DNA of 28,949 nt from positions 1 through 28,949 of the forward strand of contig JAYWCV010000190.1 in assembly GCA_043780275.1 (NCBI GenBank), given 5' to 3'. Below, piece after piece: positions 15,867-25,800 of this stretch (position 1 is the stretch's first letter; every line of letters starts with the position of its first letter). A program made the position numbers and the translations under genes. Under the pieces are notes generated by a model. The model was not told where the DNA came from and ran no database searches. It saw nothing but the letters and a program-made list of their open reading frames with translations. The DNA comes from MGR-bin208 sp043780275. Lineage in GTDB: Bacteria > Bacteroidota > Bacteroidia > Chitinophagales > Chitinophagaceae.

Positions 15867-18380
15867 ATGATGGAGGAGATGCATGAAAAAATAGTGAATG
15901 GAAATTCATCTTTAATCGAAAGCGGAAGTAATGCTTCTTATGCTGAGATTGTCATTCCATTGGCTTTGCCCAAAAACTATACCTGGAAAATACCGGAACA
16001 TTTAAAAGGAAAGATTATTCCCGGCTGCAGAGTGGAAGTAAATCTGGGGAAAAATAAAAAATATGCAGGCCTTGTAAAAAAACTGATACAACAGAAACCA
16101 GACCTTTTTGATCCGAAAGATATTCTCAACCTGCTTGATGAAGAACCGGTATTGTATGAGCAACAATTAAAATTATGGGAGTGGATGGCTGCCTATTATA
16201 TGTGCAGCGAAGGTGAAGTGATGGCTGCAGCATTGCCGGCACATTTTAAATTAAGCAGTGAGAGCATCGTTGTTTTCAATGAAGAATATGGCGAAGACTT
16301 TTCGATGCTCGATCATGATGAATACATGGTAGCAGAGGCTTTGCAAATCAAAAATGAATTGAAACTTACAGAAATTCAGCAGATCCTTGATTCATCGAAT
16401 ATTTATCCTGTCATAAACCGGCTGATCAATAAACGGGTTTGCTTTGTTTGGGAAACCTTGCAAAAAGGTTACAAACCCAAAAAAGAAACCTATGTTTTAT
16501 TAGAACCTGAATTTGAAAATGAAGACAAATTGTCTGACCTATTAAATAACTGGAGCCGTGCACCCAAGCAAATGGAACTATTGTTGAGTTATTTGCATTT
16601 GCAAAAAACCGAAGGAGAAGTTATCAAATCTTCCTTATTAAAAAAATCGGATGCATCCGATGCGCAGTTAAAAGGCCTGGTAGAAAAAAACATTCTTCGA
16701 ATTGAAAAAAGAAATATTGACCGGATACTTGCTTTGCCCAAAGCTGTACAAATTGATTTTACATTATCCACCCTTCAGGAAAATGTGTTGACATCCATCA
16801 AAGAAATTTTTACAGAAAAACCGGTTTGTCTTTTACATGGAGTTACTGCCAGTGGCAAAACACAGGTATATGTAAAACTGATTGAAGAATTTATCAGCAA
16901 AGGCAAGCAGGTTTTATTTATGTTGCCCGAGATTGCACTCACTTCTCAAATCATTCGTCGATTACAAAAACATTTCGGTGGAAATATCGGAGTGTATCAT
17001 TCCAAATTCAATCAGAATGAACGGGTGGAGATCTGGAATAAAATAAAGCATGGCGAAATGAAAATTGTGTTGGGAGCCAGGTCGTCTTTATTTATGCCAT
17101 TCAATAACCTGGGATTGATTATCTGTGATGAGGAATATGACAGTTCTTTCAAGCAGCAGGATCCTGCACCAAGGTATAACGCAAGGGATGCAGCGATTTA
17201 TTATGCAGCCATATTTGATGCAAAAGTTTTATTGGGCAGTGCTACACCTTCGCTGGAAACATATCATAATACGGTAACAGGGAAATATGGTTTGGTAGAA
17301 ATGGACAAACGTTTTCACGATGTGCAGTTACCGGGAATAAAAATTATTGATACAAAAAAGAATGCAAATAAATCCGGCGCTAAAATCATGCTGACGCAGG
17401 AACTGATTGATGCGATCAATGAAACATTGGCCAAAAAAAGACAGGTGATTTTATTTCAAAACAGGCGGGGTTATACACCTTACCAGGTTTGTAAAGTATG
17501 TGCATGGATTCCTCAATGTAAGCACTGTGCAGTTTCGCTGACCTTTCATAAGTTGAGCAATAAATTGCTTTGTCATTATTGCGGGACAACCTATCCGCCA
17601 TTGCAAACCTGTGCGGCCTGCGGTAATCATCAATTTATTCAAAAGAATTTTGGTACAGAAAAAATTGAAGAACAATTGCGGGAAGAATTTCCTCATGCAA
17701 AAATTGCACGGATGGATATGGATACCGTGAGGGGGAAAAATGCGCATGATACATTGATACAACAATTTGAACAGGGAAGGATAGATATTTTAGTGGGGAC
17801 ACAAATGGTTGTAAAAGGGCTTGACTTTGAACGGGTCGATCTGGTTGGCGTATTGGATGCTGATGGCTTATTGCATTTTGCCGATTTCAGGGTGAATGAA
17901 AGAGCTTTTCAACTGATGGAGCAGGTGAGTGGCCGTGCAGGCCGCAAAGACAATACAAGCAAGGTATTGATACAATCTGCACAGGTTGGTCATCCTTTAT
18001 TAAAATTGGTTCAGGAGCATAATTATAAGAAGATGTATGAGAGGGAGATTGATCAACGGAAACAATTTTTTTATCCTCCATTCTCCAGAATCATTCATAT
18101 TCTTTTCCGGCATCGGGTAAAAGATGTTGTTGAGGATGCAGCTAAACAATTTGCGGATGGGTTGCGTACCCGATATGGAAAATATATTGTTGGCCCGGCA
18201 GAACCGGTTATCAATAGAGTACGAAATCAATACCGGATGGAAATGCTTTTTAAGCTTCCCCGCGATATGCGATTTATAGAAAACTGTAAAGCAGATATCG
18301 ACATGCAGACCTTATTGATTCATCAACAAAAAAGATTCAGATCAGTCATCATTGTACCGGATGTGGATTCTATTTTTTAG
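15867..18380 (+). CDS. priA: Primosomal replication restart helicase PriA
   Basis: PriA is a 3'-5' superfamily 2 helicase that reloads the replisome at repaired forks. The N-terminal 3'-DNA-binding domain spans about 25-115 (YAEIVIPLALPKNYTW). Walker A is GVTASGKT (325-332), and the DEAH-type box reads DEEYDSSFK (421-429), with Tyr424 at the position usually held by His. Eight zinc-binding cysteines are present: C542, C545, C551, C554, C569, C572, C582, C585. Helicase motifs LVGTQMVVKGLDF and SGRAGR follow. 837 residues, slightly long for the family. It starts 34 bp after plsC and its stop overlaps the convergent gene by 11 bp. Confidence 0.96.
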   Translation: MMEEMHEKIVNGNSSLIESGSNASYAEIVIPLALPKNYTWKIPEHLKGKIIPGCRVEVNLGKNKKYAGLVKKLIQQKPDLFDPKDILNLLDEEPVLYEQQLKLWEWMAAYYMCSEGEVMAAALPAHFKLSSESIVVFNEEYGEDFSMLDHDEYMVAEALQIKNELKLTEIQQILDSSNIYPVINRLINKRVCFVWETLQKGYKPKKETYVLLEPEFENEDKLSDLLNNWSRAPKQMELLLSYLHLQKTEGEVIKSSLLKKSDASDAQLKGLVEKNILRIEKRNIDRILALPKAVQIDFTLSTLQENVLTSIKEIFTEKPVCLLHGVTASGKTQVYVKLIEEFISKGKQVLFMLPEIALTSQIIRRLQKHFGGNIGVYHSKFNQNERVEIWNKIKHGEMKIVLGARSSLFMPFNNLGLIICDEEYDSSFKQQDPAPRYNARDAAIYYAAIFDAKVLLGSATPSLETYHNTVTGKYGLVEMDKRFHDVQLPGIKIIDTKKNANKSGAKIMLTQELIDAINETLAKKRQVILFQNRRGYTPYQVCKVCAWIPQCKHCAVSLTFHKLSNKLLCHYCGTTYPPLQTCAACGNHQFIQKNFGTEKIEEQLREEFPHAKIARMDMDTVRGKNAHDTLIQQFEQGRIDILVGTQMVVKGLDFERVDLVGVLDADGLLHFADFRVNERAFQLMEQVSGRAGRKDNTSKVLIQSAQVGHPLLKLVQEHNYKKMYEREIDQRKQFFYPPFSRIIHILFRHRVKDVVEDAAKQFADGLRTRYGKYIVGPAEPVINRVRNQYRMEMLFKLPRDMRFIENCKADIDMQTLLIHQQKRFRSVIIVPDVDSIF

Positions 18381-19044
18381 AATGAATATCCAATATGGTA
18401 TTATAGGTCCAAACATGTACCCCGGATTTATTTTCCTTGGCTGCATGAATCATTGCAATAGCCACCTGGCTTGCATGTATAGGTTTGAATTTTGCAGAAT
18501 CTCCAACTAAAATAACGGAAACAAGTTTCATAACCATCTGCATAATCCGTTCTCCCATTCTGAATTCTTTCCGGTCTCCCAACAACATCGATGGCTGCAT
18601 GATGTATAATGAATTGAATCCAAGTTTTTTTATATGGGATTCAACTTCACCTTTTAGCCTCAGGTAAAAAGTCCGGCTTTTTAATTCGGCTCCAACAGAT
18701 GATACCAATATAAATGTTTCACATCCTGTTTTTTTGCAGTGAATGGCTGCATTCAGCGGAATATCATAATCAATTTTCCGATAAGCTAGCAGGTCTCCTT
18801 TTACTTTTTGTTGAGTGGTACCTATTGAGCAAAATACAACGTTGCTATCTGTAATGGCTTTTTCAAATGCAGCCTGGTCTTCAAAATCAATAACCAGTAT
18901 TTCAACTTTTGGATCATTCATTTCCAATGGCCTTCTTACAATCAATTTTATTTTTTCAAATTCGGAATCTGCAATCAGATGTTCCAATAAATGATTCCCA
19001 ATAAGTCCGGTAGCACCAATAAGCGTTGCAATATTTGTATTCAT
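18370..19044 (-). CDS. NAD(P)-binding Rossmann protein, HTATIP2/TIP30-like
   Basis: The N-terminus has the dinucleotide-binding motif GATGLIGNHLL (11-21) of the atypical SDR/NmrA group. CSIGTTQQKVKG, VDYD-like RKIDYDIPLNAAIHC, LVSSVGAELKSRTFYLRLKGEVE and IMQPSMLLGDR match the TIP30/HTATIP2-type oxidoreductases, in which the conserved Ser, Tyr and Lys correspond to the SDR triad. Substrate unknown. 224 residues. It runs convergently into priA (11-bp overlap of the ends) and diverges from murB, with 34 bp between the two starts. Confidence 0.82.
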   Translation of the reverse strand: MNTNIATLIGATGLIGNHLLEHLIADSEFEKIKLIVRRPLEMNDPKVEILVIDFEDQAAFEKAITDSNVVFCSIGTTQQKVKGDLLAYRKIDYDIPLNAAIHCKKTGCETFILVSSVGAELKSRTFYLRLKGEVESHIKKLGFNSLYIMQPSMLLGDRKEFRMGERIMQMVMKLVSVILVGDSAKFKPIHASQVAIAMIHAAKENKSGVHVWTYNTILDIHSKK

Positions 19045-19063
19045 ATAATTAGCAGATCTTCTT

Positions 19064-19071
19064 TAATTTTG
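19064..19071 (+). promoter_or_regulatory. Candidate -7 box for murB
   Basis: TAATTTTG is an exact TAnnTTTG match, 7 nt before the murB ATG, so the transcript may be almost leaderless. A TTTG lies at 19034-19037, 26 nt away, longer than the usual spacing of about 20. Confidence 0.45.
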
Positions 19072-19078
19072 AATTCAA

Positions 19079-20089
19079 ATGCAATTTCGTCAAAATTTTT
19101 CATTAAAGGAATTCAATACGTTTGCAATAGATGTAAATGCACGTTATTTCTCAACATTCTCCAATGTTTCTGAACTAGTTGAGTCTATTGATTTTGAACC
19201 AAAATTGAATAAATTATTTTTAGGTGGTGGCAGCAATATTCTTTTTACGGCCAATATAGATGGGGTGGTTTTAAAAAATGAAATTCATGGAATAGAAATC
19301 ATTCGTGAAGATGCCGAACATATTTATGTAAAAGTCGGTGGCGGTGAAAACTGGCATTCTTTTGTACAGCAATGCATGAAAAGGAATTGGGCAGGAGCGG
19401 AGAACCTGTCATTGATTCCCGGAAATGTAGGAGCTTCACCCATGCAGAATATCGGGGCTTATGGAGTGGAACTGAAAGAAATATTTCATAGCCTCGAAGC
19501 GTTTCATTTAGAAGAAAAAAAAATATGGCAGTTTACAAATAATGATTGTGAATTTGGATACCGGAACAGTGTTTTTAAAAATAAATTCAGGAATCAGTTT
19601 GTTATTCTGCATGTTTGTTTCCGGTTAAATAAAAAACCGGTTTTCCATACAAGTTATGGAGCTATCATTCAGGAACTGGAAAAAATGAGAGTAAAGAATT
19701 TTTCTATTCAGGCTATTTCACAGGCTGTCATCCATATCCGTTCTTCGAAATTACCCGATCCGAAAATCATTGGTAATGCAGGAAGCTTTTTTAAAAATCC
19801 GCAGATAACTGAATCTTTATTTAAGAAATTGCAGGAAAAATATCCCGGCATTGTTGGATACCAGGTTAAAGAAGGAATTGTAAAACTTGCAGCCGGCTGG
19901 TTGATTGAACAGGCTGGCTGGAAGGGTTACCGGAAGGGGGATGCCGGATGCCATGAAAAACAGGCATTGGTTTTGGTTAATCATGGTCATTCTTCCGGAC
20001 AGGAGATTTATAATTTAAGTACTGAGATAATGATTTCGATAAAAGAAAAATTTAATGTTGATCTGGAAAGGGAAGTAAATATTTTATAA
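19079..20089 (+). CDS. murB: UDP-N-acetylenolpyruvoylglucosamine reductase
   Basis: MurB reduces UDP-GlcNAc-enolpyruvate to UDP-MurNAc with FAD and NADPH, an early cytoplasmic step of peptidoglycan synthesis. The FAD-binding segments LGGGSNILF (48-56) and LSLIPGNVGASPMQNIGAYG (110-129) are present. The C-terminal domain carries GYRNSVFK (160-167), GNAGSFFKNP (232-241) with catalytic Ser236, and LEREVNIL with catalytic-type Glu332. The length (336) and the extra region between the domains make it the type I (E. coli-like) enzyme. The final TAA overlaps the stop of the convergent AAA gene. Confidence 0.96.
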   Translation: MQFRQNFSLKEFNTFAIDVNARYFSTFSNVSELVESIDFEPKLNKLFLGGGSNILFTANIDGVVLKNEIHGIEIIREDAEHIYVKVGGGENWHSFVQQCMKRNWAGAENLSLIPGNVGASPMQNIGAYGVELKEIFHSLEAFHLEEKKIWQFTNNDCEFGYRNSVFKNKFRNQFVILHVCFRLNKKPVFHTSYGAIIQELEKMRVKNFSIQAISQAVIHIRSSKLPDPKIIGNAGSFFKNPQITESLFKKLQEKYPGIVGYQVKEGIVKLAAGWLIEQAGWKGYRKGDAGCHEKQALVLVNHGHSSGQEIYNLSTEIMISIKEKFNVDLEREVNIL

Positions 20090-21601
20090 TTCGTCATCAA
20101 ATTCTTCTTCAAAACTTTTGTTTCCAAAATCCATCATAGATCCCATCAGGTCTTTGAATTCGATTCCGTTTTCAACCATTTTTTTACTGATCAATGAATA
20201 GCTTGCTAAACCATGTAAAACAAATTCCATCAGCATGGATGTTTCTTCTTCATTGGCTTGTTTGAAATATTTTTTTACCAAAGCATGTAAACCGTCTACA
20301 CTGTATAGAATCATTGATTTTTCTTTATCATTTGCATTGAAAAGAATATCCAGATTATTGCCCTTATCAAACCAAGCCGTAATGGGTTTGTAAGGATTTG
20401 TTTCTTTTACATTCTCCTCCCTTTTTCTTTTCTTCAATATTTCCGGATCGGGAAAGTATTTTACAAACTGTGAGCGGATCGATTTCTCTAATAAATTCAT
20501 GGCAACCTGATAAGGTCCTTCCTGTTCTCCTTCATAAACCAATTCTATCTTTCCGGTTATGGATGGAATGATACCAACCAGATCACTGATCCAGACCTGC
20601 GTATTTTTTTCATGATTGATCAATGCTCTTCTTTCAGCTGCACTGATTACATTTTCGTATGCAGAAATAGTAAGCCTTGCACTTACACCGCTTTTTTTAT
20701 CAACCAGTTCGCTGTTACGGGCTTCAAAGGCTACCTGTTCAATAAGTCTTTTTACAAGATCACTTACTTTTACCAATGATTTCTGTTCCTCACTTATTTG
20801 TGCTTCCTGCTCAGTAATTAATAAAGCCGTTTCCAGATCTTTTGGATAGTGTGTCAGAATCTGACTTTCGATACGGTCCTTCAATGGTGTTACTATCGAT
20901 CCACGATTGGTATAGTCTTCGGGATTGGCCGTAAATACAAATAGAATATCGAGCGGAATACGTAATTTAAAACCACGTATCTGAATATCACCTTCTTCCA
21001 GAATATTAAATAAAGCTACCTGGATTCTTGCCTGCAGATCGGGCAATTCATTGATAACAAAAATGCTGCGGTTGCTTCTGGGAATAATGCCATAATGAAT
21101 TACTTTTTCATCGGAGAAACTAAGTTTCATATTTGCTGCTTTGATCGGATCAATATCGCCAATCAGGTCAGCAACGCTCACATCAGGGGTTGCCAATTTT
21201 TCGCCGTAACGTTCACTGCGATGAACCCAATGAATAGCGGTTTCATTGCCATGAGCGGCTATTTGATCGATGGCATATTTTGATATTGGATTCAACGGAT
21301 CATCATTCAACTCACTACCTTTTATAGTGGGAACATATTCATCCAACAACTCGGTCATCAGCCTGGCCATTCTTGTTTTTGCCTGACCACGTAAACCCAG
21401 AAATAAAATATTATGCTGACTCAGCAAAGCCCTTTCCACATCCGGGATCACCGAATCTTCGAAGCCCAAAATACCGGGAAAGCTGTTTTCATTTTGTTTT
21501 AATTTCTTTATCAGGTTTTTTCTGATTTCCTGTTTGATGGTTCTGGATTTGTAACCACTTGCTTGAAGTTCTACTAGTGTATTGATTTTCGTAATGTCCA
21601 T
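20084..21601 (-). CDS. AAA ATPase, MoxR/magnesium-chelatase-I-like
   Basis: A 505-residue AAA+ protein of the MoxR/ChlI group. The Walker A-like loop is GLRGQAKT (69-76) and the Walker B region reads FVINELPDL (181-189), with Asn184 in place of the usual Asp. FTANPEDYTNRGSIVTPLKDRI (sensor 1 region) and arginine-rich RLTISAYENVISAAERRAL follow. A long C-terminal part (about 360-505) is specific to this subfamily. Such ATPases act with VWA proteins to remodel targets or insert metals. The VWA partner lies 32 bp upstream on the same strand, which supports an operon. The client is unknown. I see no other magnesium-chelatase subunit here. Confidence 0.85.
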   Translation of the reverse strand: MDITKINTLVELQASGYKSRTIKQEIRKNLIKKLKQNENSFPGILGFEDSVIPDVERALLSQHNILFLGLRGQAKTRMARLMTELLDEYVPTIKGSELNDDPLNPISKYAIDQIAAHGNETAIHWVHRSERYGEKLATPDVSVADLIGDIDPIKAANMKLSFSDEKVIHYGIIPRSNRSIFVINELPDLQARIQVALFNILEEGDIQIRGFKLRIPLDILFVFTANPEDYTNRGSIVTPLKDRIESQILTHYPKDLETALLITEQEAQISEEQKSLVKVSDLVKRLIEQVAFEARNSELVDKKSGVSARLTISAYENVISAAERRALINHEKNTQVWISDLVGIIPSITGKIELVYEGEQEGPYQVAMNLLEKSIRSQFVKYFPDPEILKKRKREENVKETNPYKPITAWFDKGNNLDILFNANDKEKSMILYSVDGLHALVKKYFKQANEEETSMLMEFVLHGLASYSLISKKMVENGIEFKDLMGSMMDFGNKSFEEEFDDEL

Positions 21602-21633
21602 TTTTTTATTTCTAAATAAGTATAAGATTAATT

Positions 21634-22731
21634 TTAATATACGGTTTTCCTTTTTCCACTTTCAAAATCTCGGAAAATAAAAGAACCTAATTTGTCGAGC
21701 GATGCGAAAAATGCTTTGCCGTTATTGGTCTCCGTAAATTCCGTAACAAATTTTTGCAGATAGGGGTCGGATGCAATCATAAATGTTGTAATCGGAATTT
21801 TCAGTTTTTTACATTGTGAGGCAAGGTTCAGACATCGGGTTGTAATTTTTCTATCGAGACCAAAACTATTCTGATAATATCTACTGCCAATTTTCAGACA
21901 GGTAGGTTTACCATCCGTGATCATAAAAATTTGTTTGTTCTGATTTTTTCTTCGACGCAAAATATCCATGGCTAATTCCAAACCAGCAACAGTATTGGTA
22001 TGATAAGGACCTACCTGTAAATAGGGGAGGTCTTTTATTTCAATTGGCCATGCATCGTTTCCAAACACCACTATGTCCAGTGTGTCTTTTGGATAACGGG
22101 TTGTAATTAGTTCGCTCAAGGCCATGGCTACTTTTTTGGCAGGTGTTATACGGTCTTCACCATAAAGGATCATAGAATGAGAGATGTCAATCATCAGCAC
22201 CGTGGAAGTTTGCGTTTTCAAATCCGTTTCTCTAATCGACAAATCATCTTCCTGCATGCGGAAACTATCAATGCCATGATTGATTTGTGCATTTCGGATT
22301 GATTCGGTAAAATCAATTTGTTCCATGCGATCTCCGAACTGAAATGATCTTGTTTCCGGATTTATTTCATCACCTTGTCCCGGTTTAAATGTTTGATGAT
22401 TTCCTTTTTTCGCTTTTTTTAATTTTCCGAAAATATCTTCCAGGCTTTTCTTTCGGATGCCTTGTTCTGTTTTAGGTGTTATTTCAATTTTGCCGGTATT
22501 TTCATTTTCATTCAAAAATCCTTTTTCTTTTAATTCTTCTATAAAATCACCCATGCCATATTGCGAGTCTGTGAGTTCGTATTTTTTATCCAGTTCATTC
22601 AGCCAGTTCAAAGCTTCAGCTGCATCTGCATTGGTATACGAGAGCAATTGCATGAATAAATCCATTAATTGGTCAAACCTGGGTTTAGCATGTTGGTTGG
22701 GATCGTATTTACTGAAATTAAATCCTTTCAT
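21634..22731 (-). CDS. VWA domain protein, partner of the AAA ATPase
   Basis: The C-terminal half (about 175-350) is a von Willebrand factor A domain. The metal-ion-dependent adhesion site is DISHS (182-186), Thr245 or Thr247 in GPYHTNT, and Asp273 in MITDGKPT, so the MIDAS looks complete. The N-terminal half is charged and probably helical (Lys-rich 90-120), without a signal peptide or membrane segment, so the protein is cytoplasmic. 365 residues. It is the first gene of a likely two-gene operon with the AAA ATPase; gene order is VWA then AAA. In known pairs the VWA protein links the ATPase to its client through the MIDAS metal. Confidence 0.87.
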   Translation of the reverse strand: MKGFNFSKYDPNQHAKPRFDQLMDLFMQLLSYTNADAAEALNWLNELDKKYELTDSQYGMGDFIEELKEKGFLNENENTGKIEITPKTEQGIRKKSLEDIFGKLKKAKKGNHQTFKPGQGDEINPETRSFQFGDRMEQIDFTESIRNAQINHGIDSFRMQEDDLSIRETDLKTQTSTVLMIDISHSMILYGEDRITPAKKVAMALSELITTRYPKDTLDIVVFGNDAWPIEIKDLPYLQVGPYHTNTVAGLELAMDILRRRKNQNKQIFMITDGKPTCLKIGSRYYQNSFGLDRKITTRCLNLASQCKKLKIPITTFMIASDPYLQKFVTEFTETNNGKAFFASLDKLGSFIFRDFESGKRKTVY

Positions 22732-22844
22732 CTTTCTTTTTGAATTGATACAATATACAATTATTTGAAATCTGCCTGACGTTGCAAGAACAAACTGTAT
22801 GTTATACCATCTTGATTTACTGTTTATAAGCGGTATTAATTAAT

Positions 22845-22874
22845 AAAAAGCCCTGTTCAGTTAACTGAACAGGG
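22845..22874 (-). terminator. Terminator of the DUF2723 gene
   Basis: CCCTGTTCAG (22851-22860) and CTGAACAGGG (22865-22874) form a perfect 10-bp stem with TTAA between; the whole is a 24-bp palindrome. On the minus strand it is followed by C and five T. It lies 19 bp past the DUF2723 stop. Confidence 0.88.
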
Positions 22875-22891
22875 TTTCTGTTAAACAGAAA
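22875..22891 (-). repeat. Second perfect palindrome before the terminator
   Basis: TTTCTGTT and AACAGAAA flank one A, a 17-nt palindrome directly abutting the terminator stem and 2 nt from the DUF2723 stop. The pair forms two stacked hairpins in the transcript's 3' end. Confidence 0.6.
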
Positions 22892-22893
22892 AT

Positions 22894-25800
22894 TTACTTA
22901 CCCGAATCTACTTTTGGTAAAACCGGTACAACAGGTAATGCAGTGCCTGGTTGATATTTTTTATCAATCATGTCAAACAATTGAAGTAAACGGTTATTGG
23001 ATTCTTCTTCATATTCCATGGAAGAAAATAATGCCTGATTACTTGTTTTTAAATAAGTAAAATAACGGGTTTGCTGATTCAGATCTTTTTTCAACGATGT
23101 TTTTATTTTATTGGCCAATTCTTCATCACCAGCTTTATAACAGGCTTCCAGGAAAATAAGGCTAGCCTGGTTTTGTGAATTATACCGGCTGCTCATTCCA
23201 TAGGCAAATACCGTTTCCTTTGTGTTTTCTACATAAGTTCTAAGAATTGTTTTGGCTTCTTCTTTTCTTCCTTTATCAGCTAAAACACTGGCCAATTCTG
23301 CAAACGACATGCGGATATTATTTAAATGCCTGCGGTTTTCCTCATCGAAATAAGTGCCTGCTAATTGAGTGCCTCCGAATTTGAATTTAGTCAGCATTTT
23401 ATCCATCATCCAATCCGTATTGTACCCGGTATTATTGCTGATTGGGACAAGCCGGAAAGAAATTCCATCTTTTCGCAGGTAGTTATCCAATCCTAAATTA
23501 GACTGGGAAGAAGTGAAATAAATGGGTCTATTCCAGTGGTTGGCTGCAATGATATTCAGGATCATTAAATCTCCTCGTGTCAGATCATTTCTGTCAGCCG
23601 GAAGTTCGAAATTTAATTGAGATAAAATTATATCGTTTGCAGTTACAGTTCCGTTACTTTTTACCAAAGCAGAATCAACCGGGATACTGAATTTTTTTAC
23701 CGGGAAAGAATTTACATTATCACCAGCACCTACTACATTTTTCATGACATCATATAGATCATAATACCTATCTGCGGACCCTGATGCCTGGTAGCGTAAA
23801 TACTCTCTCTTATGTCCCTGAATCTGATCGGCCGACCAAATCACATCTATCGGTGCACTTTCATTTATTTTATATCGCAGCTGGTTGATATACCAATCGA
23901 TACCTAATAAACTGTTATTGATAATGCGAATATCAGGTCTTACTCCTTCTACTTCCTGTGCATACCAAAGCGGATAGGTGTCATTATCGCCATAGGTAAA
24001 AATGATAGCGTTTGGTGCACAACTTTCCAGGTAGTTGATGGCCATATCTCTTGCAACAGTCTTTTGACTTCTGTCGTGGTCGTCCCATTCCTGTGTGGCC
24101 ATAAATAATGGAACAATTAGGCATAATACAGTAGCAGAAATACTGATTATCTTTTCATTTTTACCGGACGATGAAACAGCATGAATTATAAAACTGATGG
24201 CTGTTACAAATGCTGCATAAATGATAGTTGTAAATATGGCTGATAAAAATGCGCCACTACCATAAATGCCGCTCATTAACGTGATGAAAAAGGTTAGAAT
24301 AGAACCATACATTAAAATATTTTGAAACTGCATTTTGTTTTTAATATCCCTGGCTAATGCAGTAAAGGCAACAACAGCCAAACCAATCCAGATAGCAAAT
24401 GCATAGAAGGAACCAACATAGGCATAATCCCGTTCACGGGGTTGATTACCCGGTTGATTAAGGTATAATACAACAGCAATGCCGGTAAAGAAAAATAGTA
24501 AGAAAGTTACTACCCAATCTTTTTTTGTTTTATAAAATTGATAAACACAACCTAAAATACCCAGCAAGAAAGGAAGGAAGAATAAATTATTATGTGCTTT
24601 ATTATTTTTGGCACTTTCCGGTAATTTATCCTGATCACCCAACCTGGCATTATCAATAAATGAAAAACCAGATACCCAGTTACCGTCTCTTACATTTCCG
24701 AATCCTTGTGTATCATTTTGTTTTCCGGCAAAATTCCACATAAAATACCTCCAGTACATGAAGCCCATCTGATAGGTCATAAACCAATTTACATTATCTC
24801 CATAAGTGGGTGCTTCAAATCCGGTAACCTGCCCGCTTTGGGGGTCCCTGTTCTGACCAAGATTTAACCATTGAGCATAAAAAGTAGCATGTCCCTGGTC
24901 ATTACTTCTATCCCATACACGGGGGAATAATTGCATATCTGCATCTTCATATTCGGGTTCCTGCTCACGGCCAATTTCAATATATTTATCCTTGCCTTTT
25001 ACATATTTCATTTCACCGTCTTTCAGTACCACATAACCATTGCTGCCATATTTATAAGCTGCCTGGAAATGCGGGCCATAAAGAATCGGGGCCGATCCGT
25101 ATTGTTCACGGCTTAGATAGTATGTAAGACTCATTGGATTGTCAACATTGTTCATATCAATTGCCGGATTGGCATTTGAACGAACCAATGGAGTTACATA
25201 AGCAGAGTACCCCATCATAATGAATACAAAACACCAAAGTCCCAAACGTAAAAAAGGCCAGTCTTTCTTTTTTGCCAAACGAATTCCAAAGACAACTAAT
25301 AAAGCAAGTATTAAAAAGAAAACAATAAAGCCGGAGAAGAAAGGAAGGTTGAAATTGTTGACAAACAGAATATCAAACTTGCCGGCCAATTTGATGGAAT
25401 ATTGAATAACGGCAACCTGTACCACACCGGTAATTAAACAACCAATAATGAAAGCGGCAATGGCACCTTTCATCGTGAACTTGTACCGCTTGAAATAATA
25501 AATCATCACAATGGCAGGGATGGTTAATAAGTTCAATAAGTGAACACCGATAGACAGGCCCATCATAAAAAATATAAAGATGATCCATTTATCTGCCTGG
25601 AATTTTGCGGTTGCATCTACAGCTTTATCTGATGCATGTTCCCACTTAAGCATGGCCCAGAAAACAAGTGCAGTGAAAAAAGAAGAGAGAGCATACACTT
25701 CACCTTCAACAGCACTATACCAGAACGAATCGGAAAAAGTATATGCAAGTGCACCAACTATACCAGCACCCATGATTGTAATCAATTGGTTTGAATTTGG

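Noticed and set aside
20084..22731. AAA/VWA pair as an antiphage ternary system
   Set aside because: No third effector (protease, nuclease or membrane pore) is adjacent, and flanking genes are housekeeping.
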